Made by a program: the position numbers and the translations under genes
Assembly (NCBI RefSeq): GCF_900638555.1
Contig: NZ_LR134525.1
Coordinates: forward strand, 1,054,001 to 1,118,000
Source of the DNA: Neisseria meningitidis
Lineage (GTDB): Bacteria > Pseudomonadota > Gammaproteobacteria > Burkholderiales > Neisseriaceae
Reading direction: 5' to 3'
Length of the DNA: 64,000 nucleotides
Shown here: positions 21,025 to 29,786 of the stretch, one piece after another
Layout: each line of letters opens with the position of its first letter
How positions within the stretch are numbered: position 1 is the stretch's first letter
The notes under the pieces: model-generated
The model's input: the letters and a program-made list of their open reading frames with translations, nothing else
The model's database searches: none
Told to the model about the DNA's origin: nothing

Positions 21025-21179
21025 TATAGTGGATTAACAAAAACCAGTACGGCGTTGCCTCGCCTTAGCTCAAAGAGAACGATTCTCTAAGGTGCTCAAG
21101 CACCAAGTGAATCGGTTCCGTACTATCTGTACTGTCTGCGGCTTCGTCGCCTTGTCCTGATTTTTGTTAATCCACTATA
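21025..21179. repeat. Correia element, full length
   Basis: TATAGTGGATTAAC to GTTAATCCACTATA. It bounds the NIME array on the pilX side. Confidence 0.95.
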
Positions 21180-21188
21180 CCCATAAAA

Positions 21189-21220
21189 ATGCCGTCTGAA
21201 CATTGATTTTCAGACGGCAT
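21189..21220 (-). terminator. Inverted DUS terminator of the pilHIJKX operon
   Basis: ATGCCGTCTGAA and TTCAGACGGCAT around an 8-base loop, 14 bp beyond the pilX stop. Confidence 0.88.
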
Positions 21221-21233
21221 CGGCAAAACAACC

Positions 21234-21722
21234 TTATTTTTTACGATTAGAGAAGGCTTCACAGCCGGCATCTGCGGACAAGGTCTCCAAATGGGCTCGG
21301 GCAGAAGCGGCATCACGGCATTTGTATCCGTCGCCCACGCTGTTCATCCATACCGACAAAGTATAACCCGTCCCCGTCTTTGGAACACCGACCAAGCTGT
21401 ATGCCCTTGGTTTTTCCGTATTGGCAAATGCCACCGAAACACTATATTTTTTGGCAATTTTCGGATTCATCTTATAGCCTGAGGCAAGCGCTTCCAGTCG
21501 TATCTTGAGGGTATCATTATCGTCCTGGGGATTTTTCAAAATAATCTGTTTGAGAACATTGTTGATACCGACCATCTCCGTATAAAGCTGGGACTGATAG
21601 CCTCTTTCAATATAACTCTGATAAGAAGGTATGGCAATGACGCTGATGATGCCGAGTATCGCGACGACTATCATCATCTCAATCAATGTAAACCCTTTTT
21701 GTTCCATTTTATTACTCATCAT
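21234..21722 (-). CDS. pilX: Minor pilin PilX
   Basis: PilX is a minor type IV pilin needed for bacterial aggregation and adhesion. The 162-residue precursor MMSNKMEQKGFTLIE has the prepilin peptidase site (KG before FTLIE), Glu5, and a hydrophobic alpha1 helix (MMIVVAILGIISVIAIPSY). Two C-terminal cysteines (YKCRDA and DAGCEAF) frame the D-region implicated in aggregation. It is the last gene of the operon and overlaps pilK by 11 bp, indicating translational coupling. Confidence 0.95.
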   Translation of the reverse strand: MMSNKMEQKGFTLIEMMIVVAILGIISVIAIPSYQSYIERGYQSQLYTEMVGINNVLKQIILKNPQDDNDTLKIRLEALASGYKMNPKIAKKYSVSVAFANTEKPRAYSLVGVPKTGTGYTLSVWMNSVGDGYKCRDAASARAHLETLSADAGCEAFSNRKK

Positions 21723-22311
21723 TATTGCTTACATAAGATTGAAGGACGACCACGGTATTGGCATTCTTACCCCAAGCCTTGGCAGTAACCCGATAAACAT
21801 TTTCTCCGTTCTTCACGCCCAAATATTCGATAATATAGCGCGGTGGTTTGCTGACACTTTGCGTGCCTTTCTTATATTCCATCCCTTTATTGTCAATGCA
21901 CAGGTCGGTAGAATTTGCAGGGCAAGAACGCTTCACCGCCTCAACGGTGGGATTGCCTTGCACCACGATATTGTCAAAAGCCTCTTCATTACCATGATTT
22001 GTATTTGTCCGCACATTCACTGCGGTACACAGACCTTTTTCACAGTTTTCGCTAAATGTAACCTTACTGTCCGTATCATATTCCAAATCCAAAACCTGAA
22101 ATTCGCCTTCCCGCAAAGCCGCCTCGGCCAAAGACAAAGCCAATTTCCTGTCTGATTCGTTGGCACTGATCCGCTGCTCGGTATTGTAAGACTGCGCGGC
22201 AGTTACAACCAAAAAAGCCACGACGATCATTACCATCAGCACGATAAACAGTGCGAACCCCCTCTGTCCGTCAGAAGTCGGGATTCCCGTCAAAGTGTTC
22301 TGTTTGCGCAT
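21712..22311 (-). CDS. pilK: Minor pilin-like protein PilK
   Basis: The 199-residue protein has an N-terminal segment QRGFALFIVLMVMIVVAFLVV, a class III prepilin signal in which the usual Glu at mature position 5 is absent, as in PilX_N/GspK-like pilins. Family knowledge places PilK with PilH-J in assembling or priming the type IV pilus in the inner membrane and periplasm. Two cysteine pairs are visible (ENCEKGLC and RSCPANSTDLC). It overlaps pilJ by 22 bp and pilX by 11 bp. Confidence 0.92.
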   Translation of the reverse strand: MRKQNTLTGIPTSDGQRGFALFIVLMVMIVVAFLVVTAAQSYNTEQRISANESDRKLALSLAEAALREGEFQVLDLEYDTDSKVTFSENCEKGLCTAVNVRTNTNHGNEEAFDNIVVQGNPTVEAVKRSCPANSTDLCIDNKGMEYKKGTQSVSKPPRYIIEYLGVKNGENVYRVTAKAWGKNANTVVVLQSYVSNNDE

Positions 22312-23264
22312 ACATTTCCCCCCCGTATTGTCGCATTGATACGGTAAGCATAAATACTATTGTCTGAAGAAGCGGCAATCTTGGCATCAAGGCCGCTATC
22401 CAATAAAACCTCCACCCCGGCAGGCGTAACAGCATTTTTGGATTTGTCGAATTCATTCGTATATTTGAATTGCTCCTCTTTGCCGGCATCTTCATCTTCA
22501 GGACAACCGGAAACATAAATATACCGCACATTCATACGTTTAACCTTTTTCACGAGCAACTGAGGATTACCCCACTTGCCCTTATCATCCAATTGGAAGC
22601 GGAACAAACCTTCCTCATCGGCAATCCTGCCGACCGCATAGGCATTGACCACATGCCTTTGACGGGTGATATTTCCATTTTGTTTATCATCATTAGTAAT
22701 CTGTAATGCACTCTTTGCTTCTTGCAAGGTAGATATTTTCTTACCCGGTTTTGCTATTTTGGAACAGCTGCTGACTACAACAGTCTCAGCACTCGCATCA
22801 AGATCATCGATACCGTATTGGAAAACCAATGCGTTAAGGCGCTGGGTAAAACCCGAATATTTAATATCTGCGGATTCAGTAACGGGAATCAGTTGTTCCA
22901 TGTCGCTCCTTTTTAAGGAAAAAAGGGGATTTTCTTGTTTGACACCGGGTTTTGCAGAGGCAGGTTGAGTTTGATTACTTGAATCAACAATATCGTCTTT
23001 AGTATGCTCGGACATATTGAAACAACCGAAGCTCCCCGCCATTCTTGCATCGCGGACAATCAATGTTGCCGCATTCCGCAAATCCTGTTGCTCGGCAAGA
23101 CGCTCGTTTGCCGCATCATTTAATTTCCGGGATGTGAAGTAACTCGATCCGACCGCTATCAGGACAATCATACTGAGCAGGCCCGCAACCAAAAATTCAA
23201 TAATGGTAAAACCTTTCATACCATCATAACTGCCTTTTGGTACGTTTAGCATTTTACGTCTCAT
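22290..23264 (-). CDS. pilJ: Minor pilin-like protein PilJ (PilW-type)
   Basis: The 324-residue protein has the prepilin motif MKGFTIIEFLVAGLLSMIVLIAVG (cleavage before FTIIE, Glu5 present) followed by a large C-terminal periplasmic domain. This corresponds to PilW-type initiating pilins. Its start overlaps the pilI stop in ATGA, and its end overlaps pilK. The long 16-residue leader before the cleavage site is typical. Confidence 0.92.
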   Translation of the reverse strand: MRRKMLNVPKGSYDGMKGFTIIEFLVAGLLSMIVLIAVGSSYFTSRKLNDAANERLAEQQDLRNAATLIVRDARMAGSFGCFNMSEHTKDDIVDSSNQTQPASAKPGVKQENPLFSLKRSDMEQLIPVTESADIKYSGFTQRLNALVFQYGIDDLDASAETVVVSSCSKIAKPGKKISTLQEAKSALQITNDDKQNGNITRQRHVVNAYAVGRIADEEGLFRFQLDDKGKWGNPQLLVKKVKRMNVRYIYVSGCPEDEDAGKEEQFKYTNEFDKSKNAVTPAGVEVLLDSGLDAKIAASSDNSIYAYRINATIRGGNVCANRTL

Positions 23265-23869
23265 TCCCGACCTCCGACCCTTGCCTGATAGGTATATACG
23301 ATATTGTCGCCGTTCGTCTCAAGATTCGTACGGGTGATATCCGAATCCCCTGCCGAATCATTTACCCACAATACTTTAATTAAAGTATCTCCGTTTTCCT
23401 TATTATCGCAATTTGGAGAAAAAGTACCGCCGGACAATGTCGGCGCTTTACCCGACGAATCCTTGCAGACAGCGTAATGAATAGCTACCGCATCCGGCAA
23501 GGCATTTTTCAATTCATAACCGAACCTGTCCAACTGGGCCTTTGCCAAATCCTTCTTGCTTTTCAAATTATCAAGCTTGAAATCGCCGTCAGAGGAAGTG
23601 GGGGTGTACGACCCAGTGTAAAGATTATAGTTTTTCTTGTTGCTGTCCGAATCAATGGTCGGATTCATCAACATTCCTTCCATCAGGTTTTGCGTGATTT
23701 GGCTGACGATGGTTTGCGTCTCCGCCTCCCTGACGGAAGCGACTGTCCGCAACTGTACGGACAATAGTGCCAAAATACCGATGGTCAGAACGAGCATAGC
23801 AACCAAGACTTCTATCAGCGCCATACCGGACTGGGGATTTTTCAGGCGCAAGCAATCATTATTCTTCAT
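23261..23869 (-). CDS. pilI: Minor pilin-like protein PilI (PilV-type)
   Basis: The 202-residue protein carries the prepilin site QSGMALIEVLVAMLVLTIGILALLS, with Glu5 and a hydrophobic helix, then a short globular domain with two cysteines (YAVCKD and SPNCDNK). It is the PilV/GspI-like component of the minor pilin complex. It is second in the operon, 31 bp after pilH. Confidence 0.92.
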   Translation of the reverse strand: MKNNDCLRLKNPQSGMALIEVLVAMLVLTIGILALLSVQLRTVASVREAETQTIVSQITQNLMEGMLMNPTIDSDSNKKNYNLYTGSYTPTSSDGDFKLDNLKSKKDLAKAQLDRFGYELKNALPDAVAIHYAVCKDSSGKAPTLSGGTFSPNCDNKENGDTLIKVLWVNDSAGDSDITRTNLETNGDNIVYTYQARVGGRE

Positions 23870-23900
23870 TTTTTATTTCCCAAACCGACTAAAACAATCA

Positions 23901-24566
23901 TTAATGTCGGCATACGGCGCGCGTATCGTTTTTAGGACAAACTTCAACCCTGCCGCTGCTGTTAATCAAAACCACCGCCGAACGGAATTTCTTTTCATCG
24001 GCAGAAACCGCCTTCGCATCTGTCAACACGATTTGGATATAACCGTCAGAATAAACAAATTTGGAATTATTCTTGAGATTCTGATCGGACGAATAGCCGA
24101 ATGTCCCGTTTTGATTGAATGTCCAAACTACACGGTCGGTGGCCGGCTGAGTCTGACCAAAAGCGATATGGTTGAAGGCATAATTAATCCGCTTATTATT
24201 GATATCATCATTCAATACCACACTGCGGAGAAGAACATCCGTCACATCGCCGTCATATATCTTATTGCCGTTTTTGTCGCCGAAAGCCAACATCCCCTGT
24301 TCCTTCTTACTGAAGTCGCATTTATTGTTGGGCGCACCGCCTTTTTTAACTTGAACAGGACAGATATAGACAGGAAGATTGAGCCGGACGGCTTCGCCCC
24401 TGGAGAAACGCAAAAGGTTGGCAATCCGCTCCGCATGACTGGCAATGCGGCGGGATGCAATCCATTGGCTCATATTGGGGAGGGCTATCATCGCCATAAT
24501 GGCTGCAATGACCATCACGATGAGCAGCTCTGTTAGCGTGAAACCTTGTTGTTTTCGTGTACACAT
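23901..24566 (-). CDS. pilH: Minor pilin-like protein PilH (FimT/GspH-type)
   Basis: The 221-residue protein starts MCTRKQQGFTLTELLIVMVIAAIMAMIALP. The cleavage site is QG before FTLTE, and the FimT/GspH C-terminal domain follows (LLRFSRGEAVRLNLPVYICP). It is the first gene of pilHIJKX, all on the minus strand with minimal gaps. A Correia element lies immediately upstream (24586-24741), so the operon promoter is inside or next to that repeat. Confidence 0.92.
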   Translation of the reverse strand: MCTRKQQGFTLTELLIVMVIAAIMAMIALPNMSQWIASRRIASHAERIANLLRFSRGEAVRLNLPVYICPVQVKKGGAPNNKCDFSKKEQGMLAFGDKNGNKIYDGDVTDVLLRSVVLNDDINNKRINYAFNHIAFGQTQPATDRVVWTFNQNGTFGYSSDQNLKNNSKFVYSDGYIQIVLTDAKAVSADEKKFRSAVVLINSSGRVEVCPKNDTRAVCRH

Positions 24567-24585
24567 AGGACGTTAACTGGTAATG

Positions 24586-24741
24586 TATCGTGGATTAAAT
24601 TCAAACCAGTACGGCGTTGCCTCGCCTTAGCTCAAAGAGAACGATTCTCTAAGGTGCTCAAGCACCAAGTGAATCGGTTCCGTACTATTTGTACTGTCTG
24701 CGGCTTCGTTGCCTTGTCCTGATTTTTGTTAATCCACTATA
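24586..24741. repeat. Correia element upstream of the pilH operon
   Basis: Slightly divergent left end TATCGTGGATTAAATTC, full core, and right end GTTAATCCACTATA. It fills half of the 301-bp gap between pilH and dnaB; nothing recognisable is in the other half (24742-24867). Confidence 0.93.
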
Positions 24742-24867
24742 TTTTCAATTATATGCGGGCTGAATGCAAAAATGCCTCAAGACCGCGTTTTATTTTTTAG
24801 GGCAATCTCTCAGCATGATTTTAAACGATTTTGCCTGATTTCGCCTAATAAATTTTTATACAGCCAT

Positions 24868-26274
24868 TTAATCCTCTATCTTTGCCTCCTCGGGAATATA
24901 GGCAGCATTGTCGAATTTGGTGAATTGTCCCGTCCATGTGAGGAAGATTTTACCGACGGGACCGTTGCGGTGTTTGCCGATGATACATTCGGCAAGGCCT
25001 TTCATGGGTGAGTCCTGGTTGTAGTATTCGTCGCGGTACATGAACATAATCAGGTCGGCATCTTGCTCGATAGCACCGGATTCGCGGAGGTCGGACATCA
25101 TCGGGCGTTTGTCGGTACGCGATTCGACGGTACGGCTCAATTGCGACAGGGCGATGATGGGGACTTGCAATTCTTTCGCCAACGCTTTGAGCGAACGTGA
25201 AATTTCGCCCAGCTCTGAAGCTCGGTTGTCGGAACGGCCGGATCCCGCCATCAGTTGCAGGTAGTCGATGACGATTAATCCAAGCTTATTGTTAAATTGA
25301 CGGGCGAGACGACGGGCGCGGGCGCGCAGTTCGAGCGCAGTCAAACCCGGGGTCTCGTCGATGTACACGGGCGCGTCGGAGAGTTTGACGACTGCTTCGT
25401 TCAGACGACCCCAGTGTTCGTCTTCGAGCCTGCCGGTTTTCAGGACGCTTTGATCCAAGCGTCCGACCGAGCCGAGCATACGCATGACCAGTTGCGCACC
25501 GCCCATCTCCATTGAGAAGACGGCAACCGGCAGCTTGCCTTCTACGGCAACGTGTTCGGCGATATTGATAGAAAAGGCGGTCTTACCCATAGACGGACGA
25601 CCGGCAACGATAATCAGGTCGCCGGGTTGCAGACCCGAGGTTTTTTTGTCGAGGTCGATGAACCCTGTCGGCACGCCGGTAACTTCATCGGGATTGTCGC
25701 GCGAGTAGAGCATATCGATGCGCTGTACGACTTCTTTCAGCAAATCGGGCATCTCCAAAAAGCCCTGCTTGGATTTGGCGGTGCTTTCGGCGATTTGGAA
25801 TACTTTGTTTTCCGCCTCGTCCAAAAGCTGACCCGCGTCCCTGCCTTGCGGATTGTATGCGCTGCGGGCGATTTCCGTCCCCACTTCGGCGAGTTGGCGC
25901 ATAATGGAACGCTCGCGCACGATTTCGGCGTAGCGGCGGATGTTGGCGGCAGACGGGGTGTTTTGCGCCAGCGTAATCAGATATTCAAATCCGCCTGCCG
26001 CTTCCAATTCTTCGTTCCGCTGCAAATCTTCCTGAACCGTAATCACATCGGCGGGACGGCTCTCATTGATTAATTTGGCAATGGATCGGAAAATCAGGCG
26101 GTGTTCGTGGCGGTAGAAATCCTCTCCCGAAACCACATCGGCAATCCTGTCCCAAGCCGGATTTTCCAGCATCAAACCGCCCAAAACGGATTGTTCCGCC
26201 TCCATCGAATGTGGAGGCAGCGACAATGCGCCGACCTCACGGTCTTCAGACGGCATAGCTGTGTAATCGTTCAT
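24868..26274 (-). CDS. dnaB: Replicative DNA helicase DnaB
   Basis: DnaB unwinds the replication fork 5' to 3' as a hexamer and recruits primase. The 468-residue protein has the N-terminal helical domain (PPHSMEAEQSVLGGLMLENPAWD) and a RecA-like C-terminal motor: Walker A AGRPSMGKTAF with Lys231, Walker B LIVIDYLQLM, and the H4 motif region RESGAIEQDADLIMFMYRDEYY. The length is typical. It is divergent from sodB. An uptake sequence lies inside the 5' end (TCAGACGGC near 26245). Confidence 0.97.
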   Translation of the reverse strand: MNDYTAMPSEDREVGALSLPPHSMEAEQSVLGGLMLENPAWDRIADVVSGEDFYRHEHRLIFRSIAKLINESRPADVITVQEDLQRNEELEAAGGFEYLITLAQNTPSAANIRRYAEIVRERSIMRQLAEVGTEIARSAYNPQGRDAGQLLDEAENKVFQIAESTAKSKQGFLEMPDLLKEVVQRIDMLYSRDNPDEVTGVPTGFIDLDKKTSGLQPGDLIIVAGRPSMGKTAFSINIAEHVAVEGKLPVAVFSMEMGGAQLVMRMLGSVGRLDQSVLKTGRLEDEHWGRLNEAVVKLSDAPVYIDETPGLTALELRARARRLARQFNNKLGLIVIDYLQLMAGSGRSDNRASELGEISRSLKALAKELQVPIIALSQLSRTVESRTDKRPMMSDLRESGAIEQDADLIMFMYRDEYYNQDSPMKGLAECIIGKHRNGPVGKIFLTWTGQFTKFDNAAYIPEEAKIED

Positions 26275-26436
26275 GGTACATCCTATCTGTCGTGCCGAAA
26301 TTGCAATCTTCTATTATAGCGTAAAGCAGGTTTAATTGGTTTCCATCCCTCAAAACAGGTAAAATATGTGCGCTGCCGAGCTATTTGCAGCAACACTGCC
26401 AAAATACAACATTTAAAACAATATTAGGAGCACAAA

Positions 26437-27024
26437 ATGGAACATAAGCTGCCGCAACTGCCTTATGAACTGGACGCATTGTCCCCGCATCTGAGCAAAG
26501 AGACTTTGGAATTCCACTACGGCAAACACCATCAAACCTACATCACCAACCTGAACAATCAAATCAAAGGCACCGAATTTGAAAACCTGCCTTTGGAAGA
26601 GATTGTGAAAAAATCTTCGGGCGGCGTGTTCAACAACGCGGCGCAAACTTGGAACCACACCTTCTACTGGCTGGGTTTCACGTCCAAAGGTCAAGGCAAA
26701 CCTGCCGGCGAACTGGCCGCCGCCATCGACGCGAAATGGGGCAGCTTCGAGAAATTCCAAGAAGCGTTCAATGCCTGCGCGGCCGGTACTTTCGGCTCCG
26801 GTTGGGCGTGGCTGGTAAAAACCCCTGCCGGCGGATTGGATTTGGTTTCTACTTCCAACGCCGCTACGCCGCTGACCACTGAAAACACGCCGCTGCTGAC
26901 CTGCGACGTGTGGGAACACGCCTATTACATCGACTACCGCAACAGCCGTCCCAACTACCTGAAAGGTTTTTGGGAAATCGTCAACTGGGACGAAGTCGCC
27001 AAACGCTTCGCCGCCTTGTCCTGA
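26437..27024 (+). CDS. sodB: Superoxide dismutase [Fe]
   Basis: The 195-residue cytoplasmic Fe-SOD converts superoxide to peroxide and oxygen. All metal ligands are present: His27, His74, Asp157 and His161 ([11 protein letters not shown]), and the Fe-type second-sphere residues AAQTWNH are seen. The RBS TTAGGAG lies 8 bp before the ATG. The final residues (RFAALS) and the TGA are read from a partial Correia end, GCCTTGTCCTGATTTTTG. The active domain is complete, so activity should be normal. Confidence 0.96.
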   Translation: MEHKLPQLPYELDALSPHLSKETLEFHYGKHHQTYITNLNNQIKGTEFENLPLEEIVKKSSGGVFNNAAQTWNHTFYWLGFTSKGQGKPAGELAAAIDAKWGSFEKFQEAFNACAAGTFGSGWAWLVKTPAGGLDLVSTSNAATPLTTENTPLLTCDVWEHAYYIDYRNSRPNYLKGFWEIVNWDEVAKRFAALS

Positions 27025-27043
27025 TTTTTGTTAATCCGCTATA
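27006..27043. repeat. Right-end fragment of a Correia element overlapping sodB
   Basis: CTTCGCCGCCTTGTCCTGAT followed by TTTTGTTAATCCGCTATA matches the last 38 bp of a CREE. The rest of the element is absent. The sodB stop codon lies within it. Confidence 0.85.
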
Positions 27044-27063
27044 AAGACCGTCGGGCATCTGCA

Positions 27064-27453
27064 GCCGTCATTCCCGCGCAGGCGGGAATCTAGGTCTGTT
27101 CGGTTTCAGTTATTTCCGATAAATGCCTGTTGCTTTTCATTTCTAGATTCCCACTTTCGTGGGAATGACGGTTCAGTTGCTACGGTTACTGTCAGGTTTC
27201 GGTTATGTTGGAATTTCGGGAAACTTATGAATCGTCATTCCCGCGCAGGCGGGAATCTAGACCTTAGAACAACAGCAATATTCAAAGATTATCTGAAAGT
27301 CCGAGATTCTAGATTCCCGCTTTCGCGGGAATGACGGAAAGTGGCGGGAATGACGGGATGTAGGTTTTCTTAACCCTGCGTCCTAGATTCCCGCTTTCGC
27401 GGGAATGACGGAAAGTGGCGGGAATGACGGTTCGGGCATTCCTTAAATCACCC
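27064..27453. repeat. NIME block, first copy
   Basis: dRS3 units alternate with the modules TTCAGTTATTTCCGATAAAT and AACAACAGCAATATTCAAAG. The stretch from about 27104 to 27453 is repeated almost identically at 27857-28206, and as an inverted relative at 5.5-6.2 kb. No gene is present. Confidence 0.92.
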
Positions 27454-27454
27454 G

Positions 27455-27634
27455 AGACCTTTGCAATAACATAGGTTACTAAAATTTTATGCTCAATCTC
27501 ATTTTCAAAATGCAAAACTTTTCTGATTTTTCCTACTTTTTGCTCAATATTAGGAAGGTTTTAGGCAATTGAAAATTTTTTGGCGCATTTTTATGCGTCA
27601 AATTTCGTTAACAGACTATTTTTGCAAAGGTCTC
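27455..27634. mobile_element. 180-bp AT-rich inverted-repeat element (non-autonomous MITE/ATR type) with target duplication
   Basis: The ends AGACCTTTGCAA and TTTGCAAAGGTCTC are inverted repeats matching the tips of the IS5-family element at 14.95 kb. The inside is AT-rich with no gene. It is flanked by CACCCG at 27449-27454 and 27635-27640. The homologous copy of the surroundings at 28201 has a single CACCCG and no insert, so that copy is the empty site. It is probably mobilised by an IS5/IS1106-type transposase; the 183-bp AT-rich repeat of meningococcal genomes is the likely name. Confidence 0.85.
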
Positions 27635-27671
27635 CACCCGTGTATTGCTGTAAATCTTAGAGATGGCGGAA

Positions 27672-27825
27672 TATAGCGGATTAACAAAAACCAGTACGGC
27701 GTTGTCTCGCCTTAGCTCAAAGAGAACGATTCTCTAAGGTGCTGAAGCACCAGTGAATCGGTTTCGTACTATCTGTGCTGTCTGCGGCTTCGTCGCCTTG
27801 TCCTGATTTTTGTTAATCCACTATA
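27672..27825. repeat. Correia element, full length
   Basis: TATAGCGGATTAAC to GTTAATCCACTATA, 154 bp, with a one-base deletion in the core (CACCAGTGAATCGG). It separates the two NIME blocks. Confidence 0.94.
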
Positions 27826-27844
27826 TCATTTCGGGTAGATTTTT

Positions 27845-28206
27845 GCGGTATTGAATTTCAGTTATTTCCGATAAATGCCTGTTGCTTTTTATTTCTAGAT
27901 TCCCACTTTCGTGGGAATGACGGTTCAGTTGCTACGGTTACTGTCAGGTTTCGGTTATGTTGGAATTTCGGGAAACTTATGATTCGTCATTCCCGCACAG
28001 GCGGGAATCTAGACCTTAGAACAACAGCAATATTCAAAGATTATCTGAAAGTCCGAGATTCTAGATTCCCGCTTTCGCGGGAATGACGGAAAGTGGCGGG
28101 AATGACGGGATGTAGGTTTTCTTAACCCTGCGTCCTAGATTCCCGCTTTCGCGGGAATGACGAAAAGTGGCGGGAATGACGGTTCGGGCATTCCTTAAAT
28201 CACCCG
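27845..28206. repeat. NIME block, second copy
   Basis: About 350 bp matching 27104-27453 with few differences and lacking the 180-bp insert. It ends in the uninterrupted CACCCGTGTAT site. Confidence 0.92.
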
Positions 28207-28237
28207 TGTATCGCTGTAAATCTTAGAGATGGCGGAA

Positions 28238-28308
28238 TATAGCGGATTAACAAAAACCAGTACGGCAAGGCGAGGCAACGCCGTACTGGTTTTTGTTAAT
28301 CCGCTATA
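28238..28308. repeat. Minimal Correia element, 71 bp, near-perfect hairpin
   Basis: Both ends are 29-bp perfect inverted repeats, beginning TATAGCGGATTAACAAAAAC and ending with the exact complement, around a 13-base loop (AAGGCGAGGCAAC). The whole usual core is deleted. It lies 14 bp past the stop of the ICMT-like gene on the minus strand and could act as its terminator. Confidence 0.9.
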
Positions 28309-28322
28309 ATTGATGAAACGGG

Positions 28323-28832
28323 TTAAAAAAGTGTTGCCATCGCCTGTTCTTCTTGTCGGATACGCTTAAATAAGACCAGCAAATAAATCGGCAGACCAAT
28401 CAATAAAACATACCACGCTTGACATAATAAGGCGATGCCAATCAGTTCGGGTATGATGTTTAAAAAATAATTGGGGTGGCGGAATGTTTTAAACAACCAC
28501 GAACGATTAATTTGATGATTTGGTAAAATATAGATTTTAACCGTCCAAATCTCCCCCAACTGCTTAATAATCAATGACAATATCACAAACGAAGCCATCA
28601 CCGTCAGCGTACCAATCAAGGATATGCCATTAAAAGCAGTGTCAGAAAGCCATACCCAAACAAAACACGCCAAATAATAAAGCGTATGAACTGCCGCAAG
28701 CAGCGTGGAATTGGTTTTTCCGTATTGTTTCGCCCCTTTGGCAATCAAGGCTTTTTCATGTTTAATAGAGACGGCTAAAAATAACAGTCTGATGATAAAA
28801 AACAGGCTTAAAATGCTTAAAATCATTGTCAT
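28323..28832 (-). CDS. Isoprenylcysteine carboxyl methyltransferase-like membrane protein
   Basis: The 169-residue protein has four to five predicted membrane helices and the PEMT/ICMT signature: KTFRHPNYFLNIIPELIGIALL (the HPxY followed by an E) and a terminal RIRQEEQAM. Bacterial members are membrane methyltransferases of mostly unknown substrate. The AT-rich codon use is lower in GC than that of neighbouring housekeeping genes, which hints at acquisition. It is flanked by the minimal Correia element downstream. Confidence 0.75.
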   Translation of the reverse strand: MTMILSILSLFFIIRLLFLAVSIKHEKALIAKGAKQYGKTNSTLLAAVHTLYYLACFVWVWLSDTAFNGISLIGTLTVMASFVILSLIIKQLGEIWTVKIYILPNHQINRSWLFKTFRHPNYFLNIIPELIGIALLCQAWYVLLIGLPIYLLVLFKRIRQEEQAMATLF

Positions 28833-29163
28833 TGATGTTTTTCCATTGAAATTGAAATAAATATAAATCGGATTAATGGTATTTTTAATTAATGATGTTT
28901 CAGACCATCATGCTCTATAAACAATTCCCATTAAGTCCGCGCCGCAACCTGCTATAATAAGTCTGCAATCGGCGCAAATCAATGCTTTGCGTTTATTGTC
29001 ATCCCAAAATAATTGATGCTGCCTTAATTATAATACCAAGATAAGTTTTTTTATTCAATAAAATACAAAGGGAAGCGTTCAGCCCATTGCAAACAGATGC
29101 AATCCACCGATTATTTAAAAAACGGCAAAGCCTTGCCCCCCTTGCGGCAAGCCTGCAATGCCT
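28833..29163. other. 331-bp AT-rich intergenic stretch, no recognised feature
   Basis: It holds the upstream regions of the ICMT-like gene (minus strand) and the 3' flank of the small acidic protein. I see no repeat, RNA gene or convincing ORF. Confidence 0.5.
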
Positions 29164-29496
29164 TTAATGTCCGCAGGCGCAAGCGTCGCCGTGGTGCCCG
29201 CAACCCTGTGCCGTTTCGAGCCATTCGTCGTCATCGCCGTCAAACTCTTCCACTTCGTCAAACTCGCCGCGTTCCACCATGACGCACAACTCTTCAAGGC
29301 TTTCCGCGCCTTCCACCCAAAAACAGGGAATGCCCGGCGGCGTATCGGGCGCAAGCAGTGCCGCTACGCCTTCATGCCACGCAATCCAATAGCCGTTGTC
29401 CGTACGGACGAATTGTGCGTTTTCGTTGACCGACTCGCCTTCCGTACCTTCCAGCATACGTTCCGCAATGTCCGGCTGAAAAGATAAAATCTGCAT
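29164..29496 (-). CDS. Small acidic protein of unknown function
   Basis: I do not recognise a family. The 110-residue product, MQILSFQPDIAERMLEGTEG at its start, has a central region YWIAWHEGVAALLAPDTPPG, a very acidic stretch (EFDEVEEFDGDDDEWLE), and a C-terminal cluster CGHHGDACACGH rich in Cys and His. The cluster could bind a metal, though this is inference from composition. RBS AAGGAACAC precedes the ATG. It stands alone, 290 bp upstream of and divergent from cysT, with a Correia element between. Confidence 0.7.
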   Translation of the reverse strand: MQILSFQPDIAERMLEGTEGESVNENAQFVRTDNGYWIAWHEGVAALLAPDTPPGIPCFWVEGAESLEELCVMVERGEFDEVEEFDGDDDEWLETAQGCGHHGDACACGH

Positions 29497-29538
29497 AAGT
29501 GTTCCTTTATATGATGGTTTTCCGTCAAAACAAGGCGT

Positions 29539-29645
29539 TATAGTGGATTAAATTTAAACCAGTACGGCGTTGCCTCGCCTTGCCGTACTATTTGTACTGT
29601 CTGCGGCTTCGTCGCCTTATCCTGATTTAAATTTAATCCACTATA
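29539..29645. repeat. Short-form Correia element, 107 bp, between divergent genes
   Basis: TATAGTGGATTAAATTTAAA to TTTAAATTTAATCCACTATA. Its right end is 142 bp upstream of the cysT start. Confidence 0.94.
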
Positions 29646-29786
29646 TTTTAAAACATCGCGCCCGCTTGAGAAACTGCCAACCGCTTTATAACAAATTCGT
29701 CTTTGCACCAAACTTTCCATTCTTTCCGTTTTTCGGACGGCATCGTTAAAGTAGTCCTTCCTTTTCCTTATTTTCAGCATTGTTTT

